Assembly (NCBI GenBank): GCA_003044455.1
Contig: POWY01000005.1
Coordinates: 1 to 64,000, forward strand
Source: Neisseria bergeri
GTDB lineage: Bacteria > Pseudomonadota > Gammaproteobacteria > Burkholderiales > Neisseriaceae
DNA length: 64,000 nt
Direction: 5' to 3'
Positions within the stretch are counted from its first letter, which is position 1, and the number at the start of each line of letters is the position of its first letter. Shown here in pieces: positions 48,065 through 60,271 of the stretch. Under the pieces are notes generated by a model. It was given only the letters and a program-made list of their open reading frames with translations. It did not search any database and had not been told where the DNA came from. The position numbers and the translations under genes are program-made.

Positions 48065-49195
48065 TTATTTCCCCGCCTTCACGTCCTGCCACTGGCGCAC
48101 CATAAACTTCAATGCCGCCGGCCGGATGGGAACCATAATAAAGCTGTTTTTCAAATCTTCCCCACTCGGGAAAATCGTATTGTCGTTTTTAAATTCGTCC
48201 TCCATCAAATCGTGCGCCGGCTTGCTCGAAGGCGCATAAGTAACGAAATTGCCGTTTTTCGCCGACACTTCCGGATCGAGGAAGTCGTTGATATATTTGT
48301 GCGCGTTGGCGACATTTTTCGCATCTTTCGGAATCACGAAAGAATCCACCCAAATCCCTACGCCTTCTTTCGGCATCATCACGCGGATTTTTTCCTTGCC
48401 GCCCGCTTCTTCGGCACGGCGTTTGGCGATGTTCAAATCGCCGCCGAAACCGATTGTTACGCAGGTATCGCCGCGCGCCAAATCATCGATAAAGCCGGAC
48501 GAAGTAAAGCGTTTGATATTGGGGCGGTTTTTCTTGAGTAGGGCGGTTGCCTCCCTGATGTCTTCCGTATTGCTGCTGTTCGGGTTTTTACCCAAATAGT
48601 TCAACACCATAGGATAGATTTCCGCCGCGCTGTCCAAATAGCTGATGCCGCATTGCTTGAGTTTGGACGTGTATTCGGGGTCGAACACCAAATCCCACTG
48701 GTTGTCCGGCAGCTTGTCCGTACCCAAAGCCTTTTTCACGCGTTCGGTATTGATGGCGAAGGTATTTGTCCCCCAATAAAACGGCACGGCGTATTCGTGG
48801 CCGGGATCGACCCCGTCCATCAGCCTCATCATTTCGGGGTTGAGGTGTTTATAATTGGGAATCAGCGACTTATCGATTTTCTGATACGCACCTGCCTTAA
48901 TCTGCCTGCCCACAAACGCATTGGACGGCGCAACAATGTCGTAACCGGATTTTCCGGTCAGCACCTTGCTTTCCAGCGTTTCATCGCTGTCGTACACATC
49001 ATAAGTAACCTTGATGCCGTTTTTCTTTTCAAAATCGGCAACGGTTTCCGGATCGACGTATTCCGACCAGTTGTAAATTTTCAATACGTTTTGGTTTTCC
49101 GCCGGTGCCGGTTTTTCGGCAGGCGGTTTGTCCGAACCGCCGCACGCTGCAAGCAGCAAAGCAGTCAGGACGGCGAGTGGCAGATGTTTGGTCAT
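48065..49195 (-). CDS. potD: Spermidine/putrescine-binding lipoprotein PotD
   Basis: This substrate-binding component of a polyamine ABC importer has 376 residues. It starts MTKHLPLAVLTALLLAACGG (lipobox LAAC), with a Pro/Glu linker. The polyamine-binding fold follows: LKIYNWSEYVDPETVADFEK, YDIVAPSNAFVGRQIKAGAY, VPFYWGTNTFAIN, and GFGGDLNIAKRRAEEAGGKE. No permease or ATPase gene is adjacent, so partners are elsewhere. It is divergent from alaS. Confidence 0.93.
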   Translation of the reverse strand: MTKHLPLAVLTALLLAACGGSDKPPAEKPAPAENQNVLKIYNWSEYVDPETVADFEKKNGIKVTYDVYDSDETLESKVLTGKSGYDIVAPSNAFVGRQIKAGAYQKIDKSLIPNYKHLNPEMMRLMDGVDPGHEYAVPFYWGTNTFAINTERVKKALGTDKLPDNQWDLVFDPEYTSKLKQCGISYLDSAAEIYPMVLNYLGKNPNSSNTEDIREATALLKKNRPNIKRFTSSGFIDDLARGDTCVTIGFGGDLNIAKRRAEEAGGKEKIRVMMPKEGVGIWVDSFVIPKDAKNVANAHKYINDFLDPEVSAKNGNFVTYAPSSKPAHDLMEDEFKNDNTIFPSGEDLKNSFIMVPIRPAALKFMVRQWQDVKAGK

Positions 49196-49399
49196 TATCA
49201 TTCCTTGCATATCGGGTTGGAGAAAGCGGCCATTATAGCCGATATTGGCAACAGGGCTTCAGACGGCATTCAAAATCCCGCCACACTCTTCCGAAAACCG
49301 CCGCTTCCATAGCTAGAAACAGGGATTTGCGGTAAGATACCGCCGTTCGTTTTCCCTGCTTTTACCATGACAAGACATTTGAGAGACATTGAAAAAATT

Positions 49400-52024
<2,625 letters not shown>

Positions 52025-52040
52025 TCCCTCTGCCGCAAGC

Positions 52041-52080
52041 AAAATGCCGTCTGAACGCCCAAGCCTTCAGACGGCATTTT
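52041..52080 (+). terminator. Uptake-sequence inverted pair ending alaS
   Basis: AAAATGCCGTCTGAA and TTCAGACGGCATTTT with a 10-base loop. Confidence 0.9.
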
Positions 52081-52139
52081 TCCGCACGCAGCCATACCGA
52101 CATATGTTTCAACACACAAGACGGCACATAAAGCATCGC

Positions 52140-52941
52140 CCTATGAATCGTCATTCCCACGAAAGCAAAAATCCTGCCTGTCGGATTTCGGTTTTTTCGG
52201 ACGTTTCGGGAAACTTATAAATCGTCATTCCCGCGCAGGTGGGAATCCAGAACGCGGGACGGTGGCAATATTCAAAGGTTGTCTGAAAATTCAGAGGTTC
52301 TAGATTCCCGCTTTCGCGGGAATGACGGCGGAGAAGTTTCTGCTTTTCCGATAAATGACCGCAACCTAAAACCCATCTTTCCCACGAAAACAGAAAAACA
52401 AAAACCTAAAATCCCGTCATTCCCGCGCAGGCGGGAATCTAGGACGTTCGGTTTCGGTTATGTCGGAATTTCGGGAAACTGATGAATCGTCATCCCCGCG
52501 CAGGCGGGAATCTAGGATGCGGGGCGGCGGCAATATTCAAAGACCGTCTGAAAATTAAGAGGTTCTAGATTCCCGCTTTCGCGGGAATGACGGCGGAGAA
52601 ATTTCTGTTTTTCTAATAACTTACCGTAACTTAAAATCCCGTCATTCCCGCATAGGCGGGAATCCAGAACGCGGGACGGCGGCAATATTCAAAGGTTGTC
52701 TGAAAATTCAGAGGTTCTAGATTCCCGCTTTCGCAGGAATGACGGCGGAGAAATTTCTGTTTTTCTGATAACTTACCGTAACTTAAAATCCCGTCATTCC
52801 CGCGCAGGCGGGAATCTAGGGCGTTCGGTTCGGTTTTTTTGGCTAGTGCTGCAACATTAAATTTCTAGATTCCCACTTTCGTGGGAATGGCGGGATGCAG
52901 GTTTCCCTACGGACGCGTTCAGATTCCCACTTTCGCACAAA
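52140..52941. repeat. dRS3/RS (NIME) repeat array 1
   Basis: At least ten 20-bp dRS3 units (ATTCCC-N8-GGGAAT, two with one mismatch) occur at 52227, 52304, 52419, 52492, 52569, 52644, 52721, 52796, 52870 and a broken one at 52923. They alternate with longer RS segments, including GCGGCAATATTCAAAGGTTG, TCTGAAAATTCAGAGGTTCT and AATTTCTGTTTTTCTAATAA. There is no gene. Such arrays are hot spots for recombination and dRS3-specific phage integration in Neisseria. Confidence 0.92.
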
Positions 52942-53047
52942 TATAGTGGATTAACAAAAATCAGGACAAGGCGACGAAGCCGCAGACAGTACAAATAGTA
53001 CGGCAAGGCAAGGCAACGCCGTACTGGTTTAAATTTAATCCACTATA
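52942..53047. mobile_element. Correia element between NIME array and type IIL gene
   Basis: Hybrid ends: TATAGTGGATTAACAAAAA on the left and TTTAAATTTAATCCACTATA on the right, with the short core. It begins directly beside a broken dRS3 unit. The right junction CACTATAACA gives a TATAAC box pointing to the restriction gene 93 bases away. Confidence 0.93.
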
Positions 53048-53139
53048 ACAGCGCAAATAGGGCAAAGATAAGGATATAGGGGTTTTTTCTTTGAATTTAC
53101 TATACAATTCACCCGTCCCCGTTATAGAAACCCAAGCCG

Positions 53140-55980
53140 ATGAAAACCCTGCTCCAACTCCAAACCGCCGCACAAAACTTCGCCGCCTACTACAAAGACC
53201 AAACCGACGAACGCCGCGAGAAAGACACCTTCTGGAACGAATTTTTCGCCATTTTCGGCATCGACCGCAAAAACGTCGCCCACTTCGAATACCCCGTCAA
53301 AGACCCTGCCGACAACACCCAATTCGTCGATATATTTTGGGAGGGCATCTTCCTTGCCGAACACAAATCCGCCAACAAAAACCTAACCAAGGCCAAAGAG
53401 CAGGCGGAGCGTTATTTGCAGGAAATCGGGCGCACCAAGCCCTCCGCGCTGCCCGAATATTACGCCGTCAGCGATTTTGCCCATTTCCACCTTTACCGCC
53501 GCGTACCTGAAGAAGGCGCGGAAAACCAATGGCAGTTCCCTTTGGAAGAATTGCCCGAATACATCACGCGCGGCGTTTTCGACTTCATGTTCGGCATCGA
53601 AGCCAAAGTCCGCCAAATTCAAGAAGAAGCCAACATTCAAGCGGCGGCGGCCATCGGCAGGCTGCACGACGCGCTCAAAGAAGAAGGCATTTACGAAGAA
53701 CACGAGCTGCGCCTCTTCATCACGCGCCTGCTTTTCCTCTTTTTTGCCGACGACAGCGCCGTTTTCCAGCGCAACTATCTCTTTCAAGACTTTTTAGAAA
53801 GCTGCAAAGAAGCCGATACGCTAGGCGACAAGCTCAACCAACTCTTTGAATTTCTCAACACACCCGACCAAAAGCGCAGCAAGACCCAAAGCGAAAAATT
53901 TAAAGGTTTCGAATACGTCAACGGCGGCCTGTTCAAAGAACGCCTGCGCACCTTCGACTTCACCGCCAAGCAGCACCGCGCCTTAATCGACTGCGGCAAT
54001 TTCGACTGGCGCAACATCAGCCCCGAAATCTTCGGCACGCTCTTCCAATCCGTCATGGACGCGCAAGAGCGGCGCGAAGCGGGCGCACACTACACCGAAG
54101 CCGCCAACATCGACAAAGTCATCAACGGCCTCTTTTTAGAAAACCTGCGCGCCGAATTTGAAGCCGTCAAAGCCCTCAAACGCGACAAAGCCAAAAAGCT
54201 CGCCGCCTTCTACCAAAAAATCCAAAACCTGCAATTCCTCGACCCTGCCTGCGGCTGCGGCAACTTCCTTATCGTCGCCTACGACCGCATCCGCGCCCTT
54301 GAAGACGACATCATCGCCGAAGCCCTCAAAGACAAAGCAGGCAGCCTGTTCGACAGCCCGTCCGTCCAATGCCGTCTGAAACAGTTTCACGGCATCGAAA
54401 TAGACGAATTTGCCGTCCTCATCGCCCGTACCGCCATGTGGCTCAAAAACCACCAATGCAACATCCGCACACAAATCCGCTTCGAGGGCGAAGTCGCCTG
54501 CCATACGCTGCCGCTCGAAGACGCCGCCGAAATCATCTACGCCAACAGCCTCCGCACACCTTGGCAGGCGGCGGACTACATCTTCGGCAATCCGCCCTTT
54601 ATCGGCTCGACCTACCAAACCAAAGAACAGAAAAACGACCTCGAAAGCATCTGCGGCCATATCAAAGGCTACGGTCTGATGGATTACGTCTGCAACTGGT
54701 ATGTCAAAGCCGCCGGCATCATGGCGCAGCATCCCCAAGTTCAGACGGCATTTGTTTCCACCAATTCCATCTGCCAAGGCCAGCAGGTCGAAATCCTTTG
54801 GGGCAGCCTTTTGAAGCAAGGCATCGAAATCCACTTTGCCCACCGCACCTTCCAATGGACGAGCCAAGCCGCAGGCAAAGCCGCCGTCCACTGCATCATC
54901 GTCGGCTTCCGCCAAAAGCCGCAAATGCCGTCTGAAAAAACCCTCTACGACTATCCCGATATCAAAGGCGAACCCCAAAAACACGCCGCGGCCAACATCA
55001 ATCCGTATCTGATTGACGCGCCCGATTTGATTATCGCCAAGCGCAGAACCCAAATCAGCGGGGAAATTGAAATGCTTTATGGTAATAAGCCAACCGACGG
55101 CGGCAACCTTATCCTCTCAACCGCCGAAAAAGACGCCCTGATTGCCGCCGAACCCTTGGCGGAACAATACACCCGCCCCTTTGTCGGCGCAGAGGAATTT
55201 ATCAACGGCAAAACCCGTTGGTGCCTGTGGTTTCACGGCGTATCCGATGTCAAACGCAACCACGACCTGAAACAAATGCCCCAAGTTCAAGCCCGTATTC
55301 AGGCGGTCAAAGCCATGCGCGAAGCCAGCAGCAAAGCCGCCACGCAAAAAAAAGCAGCGACCCCGTGGCTCTTCGACGAAATCCGTCAACCTTCAGAGGG
55401 CAATTATCTAATTATTCCACGCGTCTCATCCGAAAGCCGCCGTTTCATCCCCATCGGTTATCTGTCGTTTGAAACAGTTGTCAGCAATCTGGCATTTATC
55501 CTTCCAAACGCCACCCTCTACCACTTCGGCATCCTCAGCTCCACCATGCACAACGCCTTTATGCGTACCGTTGCCGGCCGTCTGGAAAGCCGTTACCGCT
55601 ATTCCAATACCGTCGTGTACAACAACTTCCCCTTCCCCGAAAGCTGCCGGATGCCGTCTGAAAACGACCGCCCCGACCCGCTCCGCGCCGCCGTCGAAAC
55701 CGCCGCCCAAGCCGTCCTCGACGCGCGCGGACAATACTGCCGAGAAGCGCGGGAAGCCGGTTTGCCCGAGCCGACCCTCGCCGAACTCTATGCGCCCGAC
55801 GCAGGCTATACCGCCCTAGACAAAGCCCACGCCGCCCTCGACAAAGCCGTCGATAAAGCCTACGGCTACAAAACAGGCAAAAACACCGACGACGAAGCCG
55901 AACGCACCGCCTTCCTGTTCGAGCTGTACCGCAAGGCGATAGAAAGCGAAAACACCAAGCCACCTAAAAAACCTAAATAA
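53140..55980 (+). CDS. MmeI-like type IIL restriction-modification enzyme (single chain)
   Basis: One 946-residue protein combines cleavage, methylation and specificity. The N-terminal PD-ExK nuclease is DNTQFVDIFWEGIFLAEHKS (Asp and E-x-K at about residues 68-83). After a helical spacer comes the gamma-type N6-adenine methyltransferase: motif I FLDPACGCGNFLIVAYDR (about 368), motif IV IFGNPPFIGSTY (about 485). The C-terminal target-recognition region includes PRVSSESRRFIPIGYLS. This is the MmeI/NmeAIII class, which needs no separate methylase. Internal uptake sequences encode MPSE and VQTA. Repeats flank both sides. Confidence 0.9.
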   Translation: MKTLLQLQTAAQNFAAYYKDQTDERREKDTFWNEFFAIFGIDRKNVAHFEYPVKDPADNTQFVDIFWEGIFLAEHKSANKNLTKAKEQAERYLQEIGRTKPSALPEYYAVSDFAHFHLYRRVPEEGAENQWQFPLEELPEYITRGVFDFMFGIEAKVRQIQEEANIQAAAAIGRLHDALKEEGIYEEHELRLFITRLLFLFFADDSAVFQRNYLFQDFLESCKEADTLGDKLNQLFEFLNTPDQKRSKTQSEKFKGFEYVNGGLFKERLRTFDFTAKQHRALIDCGNFDWRNISPEIFGTLFQSVMDAQERREAGAHYTEAANIDKVINGLFLENLRAEFEAVKALKRDKAKKLAAFYQKIQNLQFLDPACGCGNFLIVAYDRIRALEDDIIAEALKDKAGSLFDSPSVQCRLKQFHGIEIDEFAVLIARTAMWLKNHQCNIRTQIRFEGEVACHTLPLEDAAEIIYANSLRTPWQAADYIFGNPPFIGSTYQTKEQKNDLESICGHIKGYGLMDYVCNWYVKAAGIMAQHPQVQTAFVSTNSICQGQQVEILWGSLLKQGIEIHFAHRTFQWTSQAAGKAAVHCIIVGFRQKPQMPSEKTLYDYPDIKGEPQKHAAANINPYLIDAPDLIIAKRRTQISGEIEMLYGNKPTDGGNLILSTAEKDALIAAEPLAEQYTRPFVGAEEFINGKTRWCLWFHGVSDVKRNHDLKQMPQVQARIQAVKAMREASSKAATQKKAATPWLFDEIRQPSEGNYLIIPRVSSESRRFIPIGYLSFETVVSNLAFILPNATLYHFGILSSTMHNAFMRTVAGRLESRYRYSNTVVYNNFPFPESCRMPSENDRPDPLRAAVETAAQAVLDARGQYCREAREAGLPEPTLAELYAPDAGYTALDKAHAALDKAVDKAYGYKTGKNTDDEAERTAFLFELYRKAIESENTKPPKKPK

Positions 55981-56097
55981 AGGCAAACCCTGCTTGGTTT
56001 ACAGCAGCGTAAGGCGGGCTTCAGCCCGCCGTTTTTCTTCATTTTCGGTTGTCGATTGGCAGGCTGAAGCCCACCAACTCCCACCATCTTCACCCTA

Positions 56098-56965
56098 AAA
56101 TCCCGTCATTCCCGCGCAGGCGGGAATCCAGAACGCGGGGCGGCGGCAATATTCAAAGGTTGTCTGAAAATTCAGAGGTTCTAGATTCCCACTTTCGTGG
56201 GAATGACGGCGGAGCGGTTTCTGCTTTTCCGATAAATGACCGCAACCTAAAACCCATCCTCCCGCAAAAACAGAAAAACAAAAACCTAAAATCCCGTCAT
56301 CCCCACGAAAGCAAAAATCCTGCCTGTCGGATTTCGGTTTTTCGGACGTTTCGGGAAACTGATGAATCGTCATTCCCGCGCAGGCGGGAATCCAGACCTT
56401 AGAACAACAGCAATATCCAAAGGTTGTCTGAAAATTCAGAGGTTCTAGATTCCCACTTTCGCGGGAATAACGGCGGAGGTTGCTGTTGTTTCGGATAAAT
56501 TCCTGCGGTTTCGGGTGTCTAGATTCCCGCTTTCGTGGGAATGACGGCGGAGAAATTTCTGTTTTTCTAATAACTTACCGTAACTTAAAATCCCGTCATT
56601 CCCGCACTGGCGGGAATCCAGGGCGTTCGGTTTCGGTTATGTCGGCATTTCGGGAAACTGATGAATCGTCATTTCCGCGCAGGCGGGAATCCAGGGCGTT
56701 CGGTTTCGGTTATGTCGGAATTTCGGGAAACTGATGAATCGTCATCCCCGCGCAGGCGGGAATCCAGAAACGCGGGACGGCGGCAATATTCAAAGGTTGT
56801 CTGAAAATTCAGAGGTTCTAGATTCCCACTTTCGTGGGAATGACGGGATATAGGTTTCCCTACGGACGTGTTCAGATTCCCGCCTTCGCGGGAATGACGG
56901 CGGAGCAGTTTCTGTCTTTCCGATAACTTACCGTAACTTAAAATTCCGTCATTACCGCAAAAGCA
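56098..56965. repeat. dRS3/RS (NIME) repeat array 2
   Basis: About twelve dRS3-type units lie downstream of the restriction gene, from CATTCCCGCGCAGGCGGGAAT near 56107 to ATTCCCGCCTTCGCGGGAAT near 56876. They share RS spacers with array 1 (GGCGGCAATATTCAAAGGTT, TCTGAAAATTCAGAGGTTCT, ACTTACCGTAACTTAAAAT). No gene is present in 55981-57118; the first 100 bases are the gene's 3' flank with a GGCTTCAGCCCGCC-type repeat. Confidence 0.9.
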
Positions 56966-57069
56966 GTTGCTACGGTTACTGATTCGTTCCCCCTCATCCG
57001 AATTACGCCGCACACCGCAAAAAACGCGCGCCCAATACAGTTACATAGTTGCTACGTTTACCGTCAAAA

Positions 57070-57102
57070 ATGCCGTCTGAAACCCCGGGCTTCAGACGGC
57101 AT
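57070..57102 (-). terminator. Uptake-sequence inverted pair ending gpmA
   Basis: ATGCCGTCTGAA and TTCAGACGGCAT with a GC loop; 17 bases past the gpmA stop on the minus strand. Confidence 0.8.
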
Positions 57103-57118
57103 TTTTTATTTCACACCC

Positions 57119-57802
57119 TTACAGGTAGAATTTTTCGATGACTTTCAGGTTGTCATCCAATTTGTACACCAGCGGCTGACCGGTCGGGATTTCCAAGCCC
57201 ATAATGTCTTCGTCGGAAATGCCCTCGATGTGTTTTGCCAGCGCGCGCAGGGAGTTGCCGTGCGCCGCTACCAAGACGCGTTTGCCGCTCAAAATCGCGG
57301 GGGCGATTTGGTCTTCCCAAAACGGCAATACGCGCTCCAGCGTTACTTTCAGGTTTTCGCCGTCGGGGATAACATCGGCAGGCAGATGGGCATAGCGGCG
57401 GTCTTTGTGGGCGGAAAACGCGTCGTCTTTGTCCAAAAGCGGCGGCAGGGTGTCGTAGCTGCGCCGCCAGATGCGGACTTGCTCGTCGCCGTATTGTTCG
57501 GCGGTTTGTTTTTTGTCCAGACCTTGCAGTCGGCCGTAGTGGCGTTCGTTCAGCCGCCACGTTTTGATTTGCGGTATGAACAGTTGGTCGGATTCTTCCA
57601 AAACGATGTTGCAGGTCTTAATCGCGCGGGTCAGGACGGATGTGAAGGCGATGTCGAACTCATAGCCGTTTTCTTTCAGTTTCTTACCGGCGGCGGCGGC
57701 CTCGGCAAGCCCCTGCTCGCTCAGCTTCACGTCGCGCCAGCCTGTAAACAGGTTTTTCGCGTTCCATTCGCTTTGCCCGTGGCGGATAAATACCAGTTCC
57801 AT
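57119..57802 (-). CDS. gpmA: 2,3-bisphosphoglycerate-dependent phosphoglycerate mutase
   Basis: This glycolytic mutase interconverts 3- and 2-phosphoglycerate. The 227-residue product has the phosphohistidine motif [12 protein letters not shown] (His at about 8), [20 protein letters not shown], and the second His in [23 protein letters not shown] 57802 is preceded by GGAGAC. It is divergent from parC. Confidence 0.96.
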   Translation of the reverse strand: MELVFIRHGQSEWNAKNLFTGWRDVKLSEQGLAEAAAAGKKLKENGYEFDIAFTSVLTRAIKTCNIVLEESDQLFIPQIKTWRLNERHYGRLQGLDKKQTAEQYGDEQVRIWRRSYDTLPPLLDKDDAFSAHKDRRYAHLPADVIPDGENLKVTLERVLPFWEDQIAPAILSGKRVLVAAHGNSLRALAKHIEGISDEDIMGLEIPTGQPLVYKLDDNLKVIEKFYL

Positions 57803-57948
57803 ATCGTCTCCAAAGTGTGAAAGTGGGAAAACGGTATTTATAACATATTTTCACATTCCCGTATTTGATTCAGATTCAGACACGCGCCCACTATGGTTTG
57901 CCGTTTTGATTTACAATAATGCCCTTTGTTTTACATTCCGCATACACA

Positions 57949-60252
57949 ATGAACACGCAAGCGCACGCTTCCCATACCGATTCCAACACGCTGATGCTCG
58001 GCCGATACGCCGAACGCGCCTATCTCGAATACGCCATGAGCGTGGTCAAAGGCCGCGCGCTGCCTGAAGTTTCAGACGGCCAGAAGCCCGTGCAGCGGCG
58101 CATTTTGTTTGCCATGCGCGATATGGGTTTGACGGCGGGGGCAAAGCCGGTGAAGTCGGCGCGCGTGGTCGGCGAGATTTTGGGTAAATACCACCCGCAC
58201 GGCGACAGTTCCGCCTATGAGGCGATGGTGCGCATGGCGCAGGATTTTACCTTGCGCTACCCCTTAATCGACGGCATCGGCAACTTCGGCTCGCGCGATG
58301 GCGACGGGGCAGCGGCGATGCGTTACACCGAAGCGCGCCTCACGCCGATTGCGGAATTGCTGTTGTCCGAAATCAATCAGGGGACGGTGGATTTTGTGCC
58401 GAACTACGACGGCGCGTTTGACGAACCGTTGCACCTGCCTGCCCGCCTGCCTATGGTGCTGCTCAACGGTGCGTCAGGCATCGCGGTAGGCATGGCGACC
58501 GAAATTCCGTCGCACAATTTGAACGAAGTTACGCAGGCGGCGATTGCACTGTTGAAGAAACCGACGTTGGAAACCGCCGACCTGATGCAATATATTCCCG
58601 CACCCGATTTTGCCGGCGGCGGTCAAATCATCACGTCGGCGGACGAATTGCGCCGTATTTACGAAACCGGCAAAGGCAGCGTGCGCGTGCGTGCACGTTA
58701 TGAAATCGAGAAGCTGGCGCGCGGACAATGGCGCGTGATTGTGACCGAGCTGCCGCCGAACGCCAATTCCGCCAAAATCCTTGCCGAAATCGAAGAACAA
58801 ACCAACCCGAAACCGAAAGCGGGCAAAAAGCAGCTCAACCAAGACCAGCTCAACACCAAAAAGCTGATGCTGGATTTAATCGACCGCGTGCGCGACGAGT
58901 CCGACGGCGAACATCCCGTGCGTCTGGTGTTCGAACCGAAATCCAGCCGCATCGATACGGATACCTTCATCAATACGCTGATGGCGCAAACTTCGCTGGA
59001 AGGCAATGTGTCCATGAACTTGGTGATGATGGGGCTGGACAACCGCCCCACGCAGAAAAACCTGAAAACGATTTTGCAGGAATGGCTGGATTTCCGCGTC
59101 GTGACCGTAACACGCCGTCTGAAATTCCGTTTGAACCAAGTGGAAAAACGGCTGCACATCCTTGAAGGCCGTCTGAAAGTCTTTCTGCACATTGATGAAG
59201 TGATTAAAGTCATCCGCGAATCGGACGACCCGAAAGCCGATTTGATGGCGGCGTTCGGGCTGACCGAAATCCAAGCCGAAGACATTTTGGAAATCCGCCT
59301 GCGTCAGCTGGCGCGTTTGGAAGGTTTCAAACTCGAAAAAGAATTGAACGAATTGCGCGAAGAACAAGGTCGTCTGAATATTCTTTTGGGCGACGAAAAC
59401 GAAAAACGCAAGCTGATTGTCAAAGAGATGCAGGCGGACATGAAGCAGTTTGGCGATGCGCGCCGCACGCTGGTGGAAGAGGCCGGACGCGCCGTGCTGA
59501 CACAAACCACTGCCGACGAACCCATCACGCTGATTCTGTCGGAAAAAGGCTGGATACGCAGCCGTGCCGGACACAATCTCGATTTGAGCCAAACCACGTT
59601 CAAAGAAGGCGACCGCCTCAAACAAACCCTTGAAGGCCGTACCGTTTTACCCGTCGTCATTCTCGACTCATTGGGTAGAACCTACACACTCGATGCCGCC
59701 GAAATCCCCGGCGGACGCGGCGACGGCGTGCCGGTTTCATCCTTAATCGAGCTGCAAAACGGTGCGAAACCCGTTGCGATGCTGACAGGATTGCCGGAAC
59801 AACATTATTTATTATCAAGCAGCGGCGGCTACGGCTTCATCGCCAAACTGGGCGATATGGTCGGGCGCGTGAAAGCGGGCAAAGTGGTGATGACCGCAGA
59901 CAGCGGCGAAACCGTCCTGCCGCCCGTTGCCGTCTATGCCTCCTCGTTCATCAACCCCGACTGCAAAATCATTGCCGCCACCAGTCAAAACCGCGCCCTC
60001 GCCTTCCCCATCGGCGAATTGAAAATTATGGCGAAAGGCAAAGGGCTGCAAATCATCGGATTGAACGCCGGCGAATCGATGACGCATACCGCCGTTTCTT
60101 CCGAGCCGGAAATCCTGATTGAAAGCGAAGGCAGGCGCGGCGCGGCGCACAAAGACCGCCTCCCCGTCTCCCTGCTTGAGGCAAAACGCGGCAAAAAAGG
60201 CAAACTATTACCTATATCGGGCAGCCTGAAACAGCTTTCTTCCCCCAAATAA
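57949..60252 (+). CDS. parC: DNA topoisomerase IV subunit A
   Basis: ParC is the breaking/rejoining subunit of topoisomerase IV, which decatenates chromosomes. The 767-residue protein starts [20 protein letters not shown]. It has the WHD with [20 protein letters not shown], the active Tyr in AMRYTEARL, and C-terminal beta-pinwheel. Numbering from this start gives Asp86, Ser87, Ser88 and Glu91, the unmutated quinolone-resistance region. ATG 57949 fits the family; the upstream ATG 57919 is not conserved. Confidence 0.96.
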   Translation: MNTQAHASHTDSNTLMLGRYAERAYLEYAMSVVKGRALPEVSDGQKPVQRRILFAMRDMGLTAGAKPVKSARVVGEILGKYHPHGDSSAYEAMVRMAQDFTLRYPLIDGIGNFGSRDGDGAAAMRYTEARLTPIAELLLSEINQGTVDFVPNYDGAFDEPLHLPARLPMVLLNGASGIAVGMATEIPSHNLNEVTQAAIALLKKPTLETADLMQYIPAPDFAGGGQIITSADELRRIYETGKGSVRVRARYEIEKLARGQWRVIVTELPPNANSAKILAEIEEQTNPKPKAGKKQLNQDQLNTKKLMLDLIDRVRDESDGEHPVRLVFEPKSSRIDTDTFINTLMAQTSLEGNVSMNLVMMGLDNRPTQKNLKTILQEWLDFRVVTVTRRLKFRLNQVEKRLHILEGRLKVFLHIDEVIKVIRESDDPKADLMAAFGLTEIQAEDILEIRLRQLARLEGFKLEKELNELREEQGRLNILLGDENEKRKLIVKEMQADMKQFGDARRTLVEEAGRAVLTQTTADEPITLILSEKGWIRSRAGHNLDLSQTTFKEGDRLKQTLEGRTVLPVVILDSLGRTYTLDAAEIPGGRGDGVPVSSLIELQNGAKPVAMLTGLPEQHYLLSSSGGYGFIAKLGDMVGRVKAGKVVMTADSGETVLPPVAVYASSFINPDCKIIAATSQNRALAFPIGELKIMAKGKGLQIIGLNAGESMTHTAVSSEPEILIESEGRRGAAHKDRLPVSLLEAKRGKKGKLLPISGSLKQLSSPK

Positions 60253-60271
60253 ACCCGGTTCCGCACATATT

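Noticed and set aside
52462-56734. Short frames with PSFPRRRESR inside the repeat arrays
   Set aside because: They are translations of dRS3 repeats, a common annotation artefact in Neisseria.
52227-56965. CRISPR-like regular 20-bp palindromic repeats
   Set aside because: Units are dRS3 (ATTCCC-N8-GGGAAT) with variable cores and repeated, non-unique spacers (RS elements); no cas genes are nearby.
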